NCBI GenBank assembly: GCA_026709625.1
Contig: JAPOSR010000075.1
Coordinates: 1 to 39,240 of the forward strand
Direction: 5' to 3'
Length of the DNA stretch: 39,240 nt
Source of the DNA: Chloroflexota bacterium
GTDB lineage: Bacteria > Chloroflexota > Anaerolineae > Aggregatilineales > Phototrophicaceae
The position numbers and the translations under genes were made by a program. Each line of letters opens with the position of its first letter. Position 1 is the stretch's first letter. Below, piece after piece: positions 1-11,696 of this stretch. The notes beneath the pieces were generated by a model. It was not told the DNA's origin. It ran no database searches and saw only the letters and a list, made by a program, of their open reading frames with translations.

Positions 1-3790
<3,790 letters not shown>

Positions 3791-3956
3791 GGCGCGGCTC
3801 CTTGGCTGGACTCTGGACTCGGCTGGGGGCAGACACACATACAAACACAGCGCCACACAAATTGGTGAGACGATGCGCCAAACAACCAACACAACTTGTC
3901 GTGGTCGGTTTTCATGTATCCGCAGCAGCGTGACGGCAAGAGAACTGCAAATTCAT

Positions 3957-3986
3957 AGTGTAGAGGAATACAGCAGGCACTGTCAA
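3957..3986 (-). promoter_or_regulatory. Candidate sigma-70 promoter for rpoB (proximal)
   Basis: On the minus strand TTGACA (3981-3986, perfect -35) is followed after 18 bases by TACACT (3957-3962, four of six -10 matches). The rpoB start is about 160 bases downstream, leaving a long leader in which I see no clear riboswitch or attenuator. The 308-base gap 3791-4098 otherwise holds only this leader and the distal promoter. Confidence 0.6.
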
Positions 3987-4028
3987 GGCGAACCCTTGAA
4001 ATTGACTGATATCAGGAGATGTTCATGG

Positions 4029-4058
4029 AAAGTATAGCGCATGCGCCGCCAGTTGCAA
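4029..4058 (-). promoter_or_regulatory. Second candidate promoter for rpoB (distal)
   Basis: TTGCAA (4053-4058) and TATACT (4031-4036) on the minus strand are separated by 16 bases. The site lies just ahead of the start of the divergent methyltransferase gene, so the two transcription units may interfere. It is weaker than the proximal site. Confidence 0.35.
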
Positions 4059-4098
4059 GGGTCTTTTGGGCTTTTGCGCGCAGAGCCGGCCGAACTCC

Positions 4099-4899
4099 AT
4101 GACCACGTTGCCGCCAGCCGCAGATGTAAAGAGCCATGTACAGCGCCAATTCGCCGATGTCGCCGCCAATTATCGCAACAGCAGAGTCCATGCCACAGGC
4201 GCCGACCTTGATTGGCTGGTCGCAGCCGCCGACCCGCAGGCGGATATGCTGGCGCTGGACGCGGGCTGTGGAGCGGGCCACACCGCCTTGGCATTGGCGG
4301 GGCGCGCCGGGGCGGTCTTCGCCTGCGATTTCACGCGCGCCATGCTCGACCAGGTGGCGGCGCTTGCCTGCGAACGCGGCGTGGACAATCTCGCGCTGCA
4401 GCAAGCGGATGTAGAGCGGCTGCCCTACCCTGCCGCCCGCTTTGACATCGTCGCCACCCGCTACAGCGCGCACCACTGGCAGCAGCCCGAACAGGCGCTG
4501 GCGGAGTTTCGGCGTGTGCTGAAGCCGACGGGCGTCTTTGCCATCAGCGATATCATGGCTGACGAAGGGTATGCCCAGGATACCTTTTTGCAGGCGATCG
4601 AATTGCTGCGCGACCCATCGCATGTCCGCGACTTCCGCGCTTCGGAATGGCTGACGATGCTGCGAGCGGCTGGTTTTGTGGTGGCGGCGCTGGAACGATT
4701 CTCGCTCAGCCTGCACTTCGCCACCTGGACGCAGCGCATGCGCACGCCACGCTCGAACCGCGCCCTAATCAAATCGCTATTTGCCGGCGCGTCGGCAGAC
4801 ATCCGCCGCGGCTTTGGGCTGCCCGCGCAGATCAACGACGACAACTTCTCTTTCACCATTCCCGGCGCGGTGATCCTGGCGCGGCCGGCCGATCCCTGA
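4099..4899 (+). CDS. Class I SAM-dependent methyltransferase
   Basis: This is a UbiE/Methyltransf_11-type enzyme of 266 residues that transfers a methyl group from S-adenosylmethionine to an unknown small molecule. Motif I is LALDAGCGAGHTALALAG, the acidic residue after beta-2 is in ACDFTRAML, and the beta-4 region reads RFDIVATRYSAHHW, followed by ALAEFRRVLKPTGVF. The ATG at 4099 gives the usual N-terminus. An in-frame TTG at 4066 would add 11 residues and is less likely, though neither start has a convincing ribosome site. The gene is divergent from rpoB, and its last 47 bases overlap the end of the ABC-F gene on the other strand. The substrate cannot be told from the sequence; no biosynthetic partner is adjacent. 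Confidence 0.85.
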   Translation: MTTLPPAADVKSHVQRQFADVAANYRNSRVHATGADLDWLVAAADPQADMLALDAGCGAGHTALALAGRAGAVFACDFTRAMLDQVAALACERGVDNLALQQADVERLPYPAARFDIVATRYSAHHWQQPEQALAEFRRVLKPTGVFAISDIMADEGYAQDTFLQAIELLRDPSHVRDFRASEWLTMLRAAGFVVAALERFSLSLHFATWTQRMRTPRSNRALIKSLFAGASADIRRGFGLPAQINDDNFSFTIPGAVILARPADP

Positions 4900-6553
4900 C
4901 AGCGGATTCCAAACGCCCGGTCGCCTGCAGGTACTCGGTATACCCGCCCTGGTATTCGCGCAATTCGCCGGCGCGCAGTTCGACAAGCCGGTCGACAGCC
5001 TGGTCGAGAAAGTAGCGGTCGTGCGAGACGATGACGACTGTGCCGACAAATTCGTCCAGCGCGCCTTCCAGCACTTCGACCGAAGCGATATCCAGGTTGT
5101 TGGTCGGCTCGTCCAGCAGCAGCAGGTTCGGCTCTTGCAGCATAACCAGCGCCAACTGCAAGCGGCTGCGTTCGCCGCCCGAGAGGCTGCCGATGGGCTG
5201 GCGCGCCTGTTGATAGGTGAAGGCCATGCCCAGCAAAAAAGACACCGCGTTGGATTCACTGCTGTTTTGAATGCTGCGGATCAATTGCAATGGCGTGTTT
5301 TCGAGCCAGGCGTCCAGAGTCTGATGCTCTTGCGAATAATAGCCGATGCGCACGCTGGGTCCGACCTTGACATCACCCAATGTCGGCGGCAGCTCGCCCA
5401 GAACCAGCTTGAGCAAGACTGTCTTGCCCGCCCCATTGCCGCCGATGATGCCCACGCGCTCGCCATGCCGAATGAGCAGGTCGGCATCCATAAACAGCGG
5501 CTCGTCATCAAAAGCCATACCCAGCCCGCGCAGTTCCAGCACATTTTTGCTGCCGCGCCAGCCGGCCACCTTGAAATCCATCAAGCGCTGTTCGCCTGCT
5601 TTCTCGATGATTTCGCCGCTGTCGCGCATCTTCTGCAACATGCGCCGGCGTTGACGGGCGGCCAACATGTGCTTGCGGCTGAGCACCTGGCGCGCCCACC
5701 GTTCAAAGCGGTCGATCATTTCCTCGAGCCGGGCGATCTCTTTCTGCTGCGTTACATATTGCTGCTGCTGGCGCAGGCGGCGGCGTTCGCGCTCGTTGAT
5801 GAAATAGGAATAGTTGCCGGGATAGACGATCAGTTTGCCGTCTGCCAGTTCGACCGTCCGCGTGGCTACCTCGTCCAACAAATAGCGGTCGTGCGAAATG
5901 ATGACGACAGCGCCGCGGTAGCTGTGGATGAACCGTTCCAACTGGTGTTTGCCATTCAGGTCGAGGTGGTTGTCCGGCTCGTCCAGCAGCAACAGATCAG
6001 GCGCGGCAACCGCCAGCTGCGTCAGCGCAACCAGCTTCTTTTGCCCGCCCGACAAGCTGGCGTTGCGCCGCGAATAGTCGCCTTCGTCAAAGCCCAGCAT
6101 AGCCAGCAGCTCGCGCACATGGCTGGCATGCCGATGCCCATTCATGCGTTCATAGCGGACCAGCTCTGCTTCGTGATCTTCCAGTGTTTCAGCCAGGCGC
6201 GTGGCATCGCTGTAGACAGCCGAGTCGGCCAAGCGGGCTTCGATCTCACCCAGCGCTTTTTCCACCGCGGCCAGCTCCGGCGGCTTGACCAACGCGGCAC
6301 TCAGCAGAGTCTCTTCGGGCGGCAGCTCAATATCCTGCGTCAAGCCAGCGATGCGCGCCTGCGGCTGCCGCGTGATGTGCCCGCTGTCGGGTGTCAATTC
6401 GCCCAGCAGCAGCTTGAAGAGGGTGGATTTGCCCGCGCCGTTGGCACCTACCAAGGCGATGCGGTCGCGGCTGTCAATGTCCCAAGAGATGCCACGATAC
6501 AGCTCGCGCCCGGCGAAGTTGACGCCGACATTGTGCAGTTGAATGATGCGCAT
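4853..6553 (-). CDS. ABC-F family ATPase (ribosome-associated type)
   Basis: This protein of 566 residues has two ABC domains on one chain and no membrane segment, the layout of ABC-F proteins that act on ribosomes (EttA/Uup/resistance-type). Domain 1 has Walker A GANGAGKST, signature LSGGQ and Walker B LLLLDEPDNHLD. Domain 2 has GGNGAGKT, LSGGERSR and LLLLDEPTNNLD. Between them lies a long charged linker rich in Arg and Gln (ERERRRLRQQQQY onwards), matching the P-site tRNA interaction motif region. The first Walker B has Asp in place of the usual Thr (DEPDNHLD). The ATG at 6551-6553 starts directly before the first strand, MRIIQLHNVGVNF; upstream in-frame codons look non-coding. I cannot assign a subfamily. 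Confidence 0.93.
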   Translation of the reverse strand: MRIIQLHNVGVNFAGRELYRGISWDIDSRDRIALVGANGAGKSTLFKLLLGELTPDSGHITRQPQARIAGLTQDIELPPEETLLSAALVKPPELAAVEKALGEIEARLADSAVYSDATRLAETLEDHEAELVRYERMNGHRHASHVRELLAMLGFDEGDYSRRNASLSGGQKKLVALTQLAVAAPDLLLLDEPDNHLDLNGKHQLERFIHSYRGAVVIISHDRYLLDEVATRTVELADGKLIVYPGNYSYFINERERRRLRQQQQYVTQQKEIARLEEMIDRFERWARQVLSRKHMLAARQRRRMLQKMRDSGEIIEKAGEQRLMDFKVAGWRGSKNVLELRGLGMAFDDEPLFMDADLLIRHGERVGIIGGNGAGKTVLLKLVLGELPPTLGDVKVGPSVRIGYYSQEHQTLDAWLENTPLQLIRSIQNSSESNAVSFLLGMAFTYQQARQPIGSLSGGERSRLQLALVMLQEPNLLLLDEPTNNLDIASVEVLEGALDEFVGTVVIVSHDRYFLDQAVDRLVELRAGELREYQGGYTEYLQATGRLESAVRDRPAAPGSPRREW

Positions 6554-6630
6554 GGAATAATGACGGCTCGAGGCTGTGCTGATACAGTCCCCTTGTACCA
6601 CAGGCTTTGCAGACCGTGTAGACTTGAGGG

Positions 6631-7701
6631 ATGATGATCGTCGTCGATGCGATGCAGAATATCGCGCCAAACGCCTTGCAGCTGGGGCGGGATTATGCCA
6701 GTTGGGCATGGTGTCAGCGCCGCGCCCAAAGCAGTCCAAACGCTCCTCCAGCCATCACCAGCCTGCGCGACAATTTGCTGGGACGGGTGGCGCTGGTCTT
6801 TGGCAGCGTCCAGGTATGGGACGAAGCGGCGCAGCGCCGGCCGGACTGGGCGCGCCATACCAGCCGCGGACAAGCTGAGGCGCAGAGAATCGCGCGCTGG
6901 CAGCTGGATCATTATCAGCGCCTGGCAGACGACAACCAGTCGATTCGCCTTGTTTTGTGTTTGCAAGACCTGGACGAAGTGCTGGCGTCGTGGCGCGCGA
7001 AAGACGACATCGGCGGACGCTTGCAGGGCATCGTGCCGACGCTGAAGGGCGCAGCGCCAGTCAGCGAGCCGAAGCAAATTGAAGAATGGCTGGACTATGG
7101 CCTGCGCATCGTGGCGCCAGCTCCTGGCAGCAATCGCTATGTGGCGAGCGTGGGCGACGGTGGCGATCTGACCCTGCCCGGCTGCGAATTGCTGGAGGCG
7201 CTGGAGAGTTTCAATATCCTGCTGGACATCGCCAGGCTGCCAGAGCGGGCGGCTGCCGCTGCCATTGACCGTTATGAAGGCGCGATCATCGTCAGCCACA
7301 GCAGCCCGCGCCGCATCGCCGACCATCCGCGCTGCCTGTCCGACGAGATGATCCGACAACTTTGCCAGCGCGACGGCGTCATGGGCATCATGCTGTATAA
7401 TCGATTTCTGCGGCGCGACTGGCAGCCTGGCGACCCGAAGCGGCGCGTTAACTTATCGCACTGGGTCGATGCGGTTGATCATGTCTGCCAGTTGGCGGGC
7501 AGCGTTGCGCATGTCGGCTTGGGCAGCGATATGGACGGCGGGTACGCCTTAAGCAGCCTGCCCGCGGAAGTTGATACCAGCTGCGATCTGTGGCTGTTGC
7601 GGGGTGCCTTGGCCGAGCGCGGCTTTTCTGATGACGAAACGGCAGCCATCTTGGGCGGCAATATGCTGCGCAAACTGCGAGAAAGCCTGGCGGACGGATA
7701 A
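6631..7701 (+). CDS. Peptidase M19 (renal dipeptidase)-like protein, metal site degenerate
   Basis: The 356-residue chain has the M19 fold signature in its second half: SHSSPRRIADHPRCLSDE, VGLGSDMDGG and GGNMLRKLRE. M19 enzymes are zinc dipeptidases with ligands His-x-Asp near the N-terminus, Glu, His and His. By eye these positions read here Met8 and Asn10 (VDAMQN in place of DGHND), Lys139 (PTLKGA in place of the usual EG), Arg202 (LLDIAR in place of DLSH) and His223 (SHS, retained). The catalytic-type Asp in GSDMDG (about residue 300) is kept. Hydrolysis by the usual two-metal mechanism is therefore unlikely, and the protein may be a binding or regulatory relative. It starts an apparent three-gene run; the next gene begins six bases after its stop. 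Confidence 0.8.
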   Translation: MMIVVDAMQNIAPNALQLGRDYASWAWCQRRAQSSPNAPPAITSLRDNLLGRVALVFGSVQVWDEAAQRRPDWARHTSRGQAEAQRIARWQLDHYQRLADDNQSIRLVLCLQDLDEVLASWRAKDDIGGRLQGIVPTLKGAAPVSEPKQIEEWLDYGLRIVAPAPGSNRYVASVGDGGDLTLPGCELLEALESFNILLDIARLPERAAAAAIDRYEGAIIVSHSSPRRIADHPRCLSDEMIRQLCQRDGVMGIMLYNRFLRRDWQPGDPKRRVNLSHWVDAVDHVCQLAGSVAHVGLGSDMDGGYALSSLPAEVDTSCDLWLLRGALAERGFSDDETAAILGGNMLRKLRESLADG

Positions 7702-7707
7702 GACAGC

Positions 7708-8223
7708 ATGTGGCGATTTTCACAAGTTGGCATCGCTTTGGGCGCTTTGGGCGCGATGATCTGTTTTATGGGTTTGTTCCCCGGCGTAACTGGCGCGGCG
7801 ACCACGGCCGGCATTGGTCTCGTGCAGGTGCTGATGGTCGTGGTCGGCTACGGATTTCTGGTGCTGGGCGCGCTGATTTATCTGAAGTGCATATTTTTCC
7901 TGGGCGTGCCAGCCACGCTCAGCCAGCAGATCGGCCTGCGGCTGGCCATCACGGGGATTTTGTTCGCGGGGATGGCCGGCTTGGCGGATATTGTCGGCTT
8001 TGGATCGCATATTCGTGATGGTGCCAGCGATATTTTCTTTGGACAGCTGCAGATGGTGGGCATTTTGGCGAGCTTTGCGCTGTCGTCGGTGGGCGTGCTG
8101 GTCTATGTGCTGACTGGCGCGAAATTTGCCCGGCACACGCCAGTCGAAGCGCTCAGCAGCAGCATCGCGGGCGTCGATGATACCAGCGAAGTGCTGTTGA
8201 TAGATTTTGACGAGCCGGCCTGA
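7708..8223 (+). CDS. Small four-helix membrane protein of unknown function
   Basis: This protein of 171 residues has about four hydrophobic segments: residues 6-25, 35-58, 72-95 and 108-128. It ends in a hydrophilic, acidic tail (VDDTSEVLLIDFDEPA). I recognise no family. The ATG follows the M19-like stop by six bases, and the glycosyltransferase gene starts 32 bases after its own stop, so the three genes are probably co-transcribed. The topology suggests a membrane component working with those neighbours, but no function is implied by the sequence. Confidence 0.8.
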   Translation: MWRFSQVGIALGALGAMICFMGLFPGVTGAATTAGIGLVQVLMVVVGYGFLVLGALIYLKCIFFLGVPATLSQQIGLRLAITGILFAGMAGLADIVGFGSHIRDGASDIFFGQLQMVGILASFALSSVGVLVYVLTGAKFARHTPVEALSSSIAGVDDTSEVLLIDFDEPA

Positions 8224-8255
8224 CGCTGGCTGCGCAGCCAGTAAGAGGATTTGCC

Positions 8256-9398
8256 TTGCCTGACGAGCGACCCAGTCTGCTCTTCGTGGTGAATATCCCG
8301 CGCTTTTTTGTGTCGCATCGTTTGGGACTGGCGCTGGCGGCGCAAGCGGCTGGCTTTCGCGTCTCAGTGGCGGCTTCGGGCGCTGACACCGCATCCATAA
8401 CGCGCATCCAGGCGGCTGGGCTGCCCTTTCATCCTCTGCCCTTCAGCCAGCATGGCACCAACCCGCTGCATGAACTGGCGACTCTGTTGGCGCTGCGCCG
8501 ATTGTATGCGCGGCTGCAGCCCGATCTGCTGCATCATGTCAGCATCAAGCCGGTGCTCTATGGCGGGATTGCGGCGCGCCTCTGCAGGCTGGGGGCGGTC
8601 GTCCATGCCATGAGCGGGCTGGGCTATGTGTTCGCGGGCGATGGCTGGAAAGCGCGGCTGATCAATCGCTTGTCCGCGCCGGCGTTTAAGCTGGCTTTGG
8701 CTGGGGCGGGCAGCCGCATCATCTTTCAAAATCCAGATGACCAGCGTCTCTTCATCCAGCGCGGCTTGGTCAACCGCGAGCGAACGCGACTCATCCGCGG
8801 GTCGGGCGTGGATGAAACGATATTCTGCCCGGCGAAAGAGCCAGCCGCCGGTTTGCCCGTGGTCCTGTATGCGGGGCGTTTGCTGTGGCAGAAGGGCATA
8901 GGCGACTTTGTGGAAATGGCGCGGCGTTTGCGAAACCGAGCGGTCTTCCGCGTTGTCGGCTATGCAGAGCCCACCAGCCCGCTCAGCGTCCCCCTGCGAC
9001 AGCTGGATGCCTGGCAGGCAGCGGGGCTGATCGAATGGCAGGGCAAGCGAGCCGACATGCCGGTGGCTTATGCCGAAAGCCGCCTCGTCTGCTTGCCGTC
9101 AACCTATGGCGAGGGCGTCCCCAAGGTGTTAATCGAAGCCGCTGCCTGCGCGCGCGCCTGCGTCGCCACCGATACGCCTGGCTGCCGCGAAATCGTGCGC
9201 GAAGGCGTCAATGGCAGTCTCGTGCCGCCCGGCGATGTCGATGCGCTGACCGCGACTGTGCAGAAGCTGCTGGACGACCCCGATGCCTGCCAGCGCATGG
9301 GTGCCGCGGGCAGACAGATTGTGCTGGACAGCTTCACGCTCGCGCGCGTCTGCGCTGACACGATCGCGCTGTATCGCGAGCTGCTGGACGGCAGCTAG
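8256..9398 (+). CDS. Glycosyltransferase family 4 (GT-B fold)
   Basis: This 380-residue retaining glycosyltransferase probably works on a lipid-linked glycan at the cytoplasmic face. The N-terminal half has HHVSIKPVLYGGIAARL and AMSGLGYVF, like PglA/CapM-type enzymes. The C-terminal donor domain has VVLYAGRLLWQKGIGDFVE, then PSTYGEGVPKVLIEAAACAR, where the family's E-x7-E donor motif is expected, and PGCREIVREGVNG. The TTG at 8256 is chosen because AAGAGGA sits six bases upstream and MPDERPSLLFVV gives a normal start. The stop TAG shares the tetramer CTAG with the stop of nfi on the other strand, a four-base convergent overlap. The sugar and acceptor are unknown. Confidence 0.88.
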   Translation: MPDERPSLLFVVNIPRFFVSHRLGLALAAQAAGFRVSVAASGADTASITRIQAAGLPFHPLPFSQHGTNPLHELATLLALRRLYARLQPDLLHHVSIKPVLYGGIAARLCRLGAVVHAMSGLGYVFAGDGWKARLINRLSAPAFKLALAGAGSRIIFQNPDDQRLFIQRGLVNRERTRLIRGSGVDETIFCPAKEPAAGLPVVLYAGRLLWQKGIGDFVEMARRLRNRAVFRVVGYAEPTSPLSVPLRQLDAWQAAGLIEWQGKRADMPVAYAESRLVCLPSTYGEGVPKVLIEAAACARACVATDTPGCREIVREGVNGSLVPPGDVDALTATVQKLLDDPDACQRMGAAGRQIVLDSFTLARVCADTIALYRELLDGS

Positions 9399-10063
9399 CG
9401 TGGCGACAGAGCGGCTGCCTTGTGCGCGGCGCGGATCGGCTCGGGCAAGCGAAAACGCGTTGTGCAGCGCAGGACGAGCTCGACTGCGGTTTCCATATCC
9501 GCCAGGTGTCCCACCGAAACATAGATGGGCTTGACCTTGGCGCGCGTGCGCAAAACGACTCCCAATTCTTCGCCACGATAAACCAGCCGGCTGCGCGCGC
9601 CCTTTAAGTCGGCGGGCGGTTGATAATCGCCGATGTAATGGGATTTGCCGCAGCCGATCGTCGGCCGCCCCAGCCACAAGCCCAGATGCGCCGCGATGCC
9701 CATCCTGCGCGGGTGGATCTGCCCCATGCCATCAAAAAGAAAGACGTCGGGCTCGCTGTTCAGCTGCCGCAGCGCCGCCAACGCGACCGGGCCTTCGCGG
9801 AATGCCAGCAAGCCGGGCATATAGGCAGAGCGCGTCGCTTCGACTGCGCGAGCCGTTTCGATGATCTCCAGCCGGGGCAGGCGCATCACAACCACAGCCG
9901 CTCGTGACAAGCCGCCGCGGACGCTGACATCTACACCAGCGACCTGGCGAACCTGCCGCAGGTCCAGCGGCACCTTGTCGACCAGGCGCTGCGCCAGGTC
10001 GCGCTGCAGAGACACAGCGGCCGTGGGGCTGAGACGCCAGCTATGCAGGTCGGCGATTTTCAT
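9395..10063 (-). CDS. nfi: Endonuclease V (deoxyinosine 3' endonuclease)
   Basis: This enzyme of 222 residues cleaves DNA near deoxyinosine arising from adenine deamination. The family blocks are all present in order: VAGVDVS (first metal Asp), YMPGLLAFREGP (Glu), LFDGMGQIHPRRMGIAAHLG (Asp and base-recognition loop), GCGKSHYIG and KPIYVSVGH. The N-terminus starts at the ATG at 10061-10063, 26 bases after the rpoD stop and on the same strand, so nfi is probably the third gene of a dnaG-rpoD-nfi run. The 3' end overlaps the glycosyltransferase stop by four bases. Confidence 0.95.
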   Translation of the reverse strand: MKIADLHSWRLSPTAAVSLQRDLAQRLVDKVPLDLRQVRQVAGVDVSVRGGLSRAAVVVMRLPRLEIIETARAVEATRSAYMPGLLAFREGPVALAALRQLNSEPDVFLFDGMGQIHPRRMGIAAHLGLWLGRPTIGCGKSHYIGDYQPPADLKGARSRLVYRGEELGVVLRTRAKVKPIYVSVGHLADMETAVELVLRCTTRFRLPEPIRAAHKAAALSPR

Positions 10064-10089
10064 GCCAGTCAGCTATCTGACAGCCGCGG

Positions 10090-11655
10090 TTACATTTCCA
10101 GGTAATCGCGCAATTGACGCGAGCGCGTGGGGTGGCGCAGCTTGCGCAGGGCTTTGGCTTCGATCTGGCGGATCCGTTCGCGGGTTACCCCGAGCAGGCT
10201 GCCGACCTCTTCCAACGTGTTGTCATGCCCATTCGTCAAGCCAAAGCGCAGGTCCAGCACATTGCGCTCGCGTTCGCTCAACACGCCCAGCGCCGCGCGG
10301 ATCTGCTCTTTCAGCAGCTGCCGGCCGGCCGAATCGATGGGGCCGGGCGCATCTTCGTCCTCGATAAAATCGCCCAACAAGCTGCTGTCTTCTTGGCCGA
10401 CCGGCATATCCAGGCTCATCGGCTCTTGGCTGATGCGCATGATGCGGCGGACCTTTTGGGTGGCGCGATGAAGTTTGCGCGCCAGGCGCAAGTCGGGGTC
10501 ATCGCCGCTTTTTCTGCTCTGTTTGATCATCCGCCGCTCATCATCAGAAAGAAAGTCCATCTCCAGCGCGATCTGTTGGGTGGTCGGCTCTGCGCCGAGC
10601 GTTTGGATGAGGTCGCGCTGGACGCGCATCATGCGATTGATGGTATCGACCATATGCACAGGAATGCGGATGGTGCGGGCTTGGTCGGCGATGGCGCGGC
10701 TGATCGACTGGCGGATCCACCAAGTGGCGTAGGTGCTGAACTTGTAGCCTTTGGTGTGGTCGAACTTGCTGACCGCGCGCAGCAAGCCCAGGTTGCCTTC
10801 TTGAATGAGATCAAGAAAGCTGATGCCCCGCCCCATGTAACGTTTCGCCACGCTGACCACCAGGCGCAGATTGGCGCGAGTCAAGGCTTCGGAAGCCAAG
10901 GCGGCATGCTGCTCGACTTGTTCTTGCTGCTGCTTCGCCAGGCTGACAGGGTCAAGCGTGTCTTCGATCCAGGCATCAAACTCCAACAAGCTGGGCAGCT
11001 CTTGCGTCTTGCGAAAATGGCGCTGCATGCGCGTCTGGTGCTCATATGGAAAGAGGTAAAGCGCGTGCGCAACGGCGAAGAGCGCTCGCGCCAGCCCCGC
11101 GCATTTCTCGTCTCTTCCCCAGCGCCGCTTGTTGAGATAGGCGCGAATATACGAAAAGCCATCGTGGTCCCAGGAAGCGATCGTCTCTTCTGTTTCTGCC
11201 AGCATGCGGAAGAAATCGGGGGCTTCGGTATCCAACGCGGCAGCCACCTCTTGCAGACGCTGCCAGTCTTCGCGCAGGCGCAGGTAGGCAAAGCGCTCTA
11301 CATCCAGGTGGTCGGGTTGGCGCGGCGCTGGGCACTGCTTGTCAAAGCTGGCCAGCTCGTCGCGCAGCGCTTCCAGGTGCGCTTCGGCGGCGATCTGCGT
11401 GCTCAGCCACATTTCGCGGTTGCTGTCCAGCAGCGGCACCTGCCCGATTTCTTTCAGATACATGCGCACCGGATCATCGGACTGTGGCAGGCTTTCGCGC
11501 GCGTTGTTCTGGGCATCGTCATCGATTGCGGAGTCAACGATTGCTGTTGTCGTGAGGTAGCCAGCGCCCGCCATGTCTGAACTGCGCCCGCCGCCCGCCG
11601 CCCGTTCCGCGCCGCCATCCTGCGCCTGGATGCTGGTGGATCTGCTCATGTCCAT
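10090..11655 (-). CDS. rpoD: Primary sigma factor (RpoD/SigA)
   Basis: This is the group 1 sigma-70 factor of 521 residues. Region 1.2 is [18 protein letters not shown]. Region 2 has [26 protein letters not shown] and the -10 recognition block [20 protein letters not shown]. Region 3 starts [15 protein letters not shown], and region 4 ends with [20 protein letters not shown] plus KALRKLRHP. The chain lacks a classical acidic region 1.1; about 150 residues of helical non-conserved sequence separate 1.2 from region 2. The ATG at 11653-11655 has AAGGAG eight bases upstream. It lies 41 bases after dnaG, the classical primase-sigma pairing. Confidence 0.97.
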   Translation of the reverse strand: MDMSRSTSIQAQDGGAERAAGGGRSSDMAGAGYLTTTAIVDSAIDDDAQNNARESLPQSDDPVRMYLKEIGQVPLLDSNREMWLSTQIAAEAHLEALRDELASFDKQCPAPRQPDHLDVERFAYLRLREDWQRLQEVAAALDTEAPDFFRMLAETEETIASWDHDGFSYIRAYLNKRRWGRDEKCAGLARALFAVAHALYLFPYEHQTRMQRHFRKTQELPSLLEFDAWIEDTLDPVSLAKQQQEQVEQHAALASEALTRANLRLVVSVAKRYMGRGISFLDLIQEGNLGLLRAVSKFDHTKGYKFSTYATWWIRQSISRAIADQARTIRIPVHMVDTINRMMRVQRDLIQTLGAEPTTQQIALEMDFLSDDERRMIKQSRKSGDDPDLRLARKLHRATQKVRRIMRISQEPMSLDMPVGQEDSSLLGDFIEDEDAPGPIDSAGRQLLKEQIRAALGVLSERERNVLDLRFGLTNGHDNTLEEVGSLLGVTRERIRQIEAKALRKLRHPTRSRQLRDYLEM

Positions 11656-11696
11656 CTAGCTGGCTCCTTTTTGCCGCGGCGGTTTAAGAGGCATAA

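Noticed and set aside
4002..4038. Promoter for the methyltransferase gene (TTGACT and TATAGC)
   Set aside because: The spacing of about 25 bases is too long, and alternative pairs were no better.
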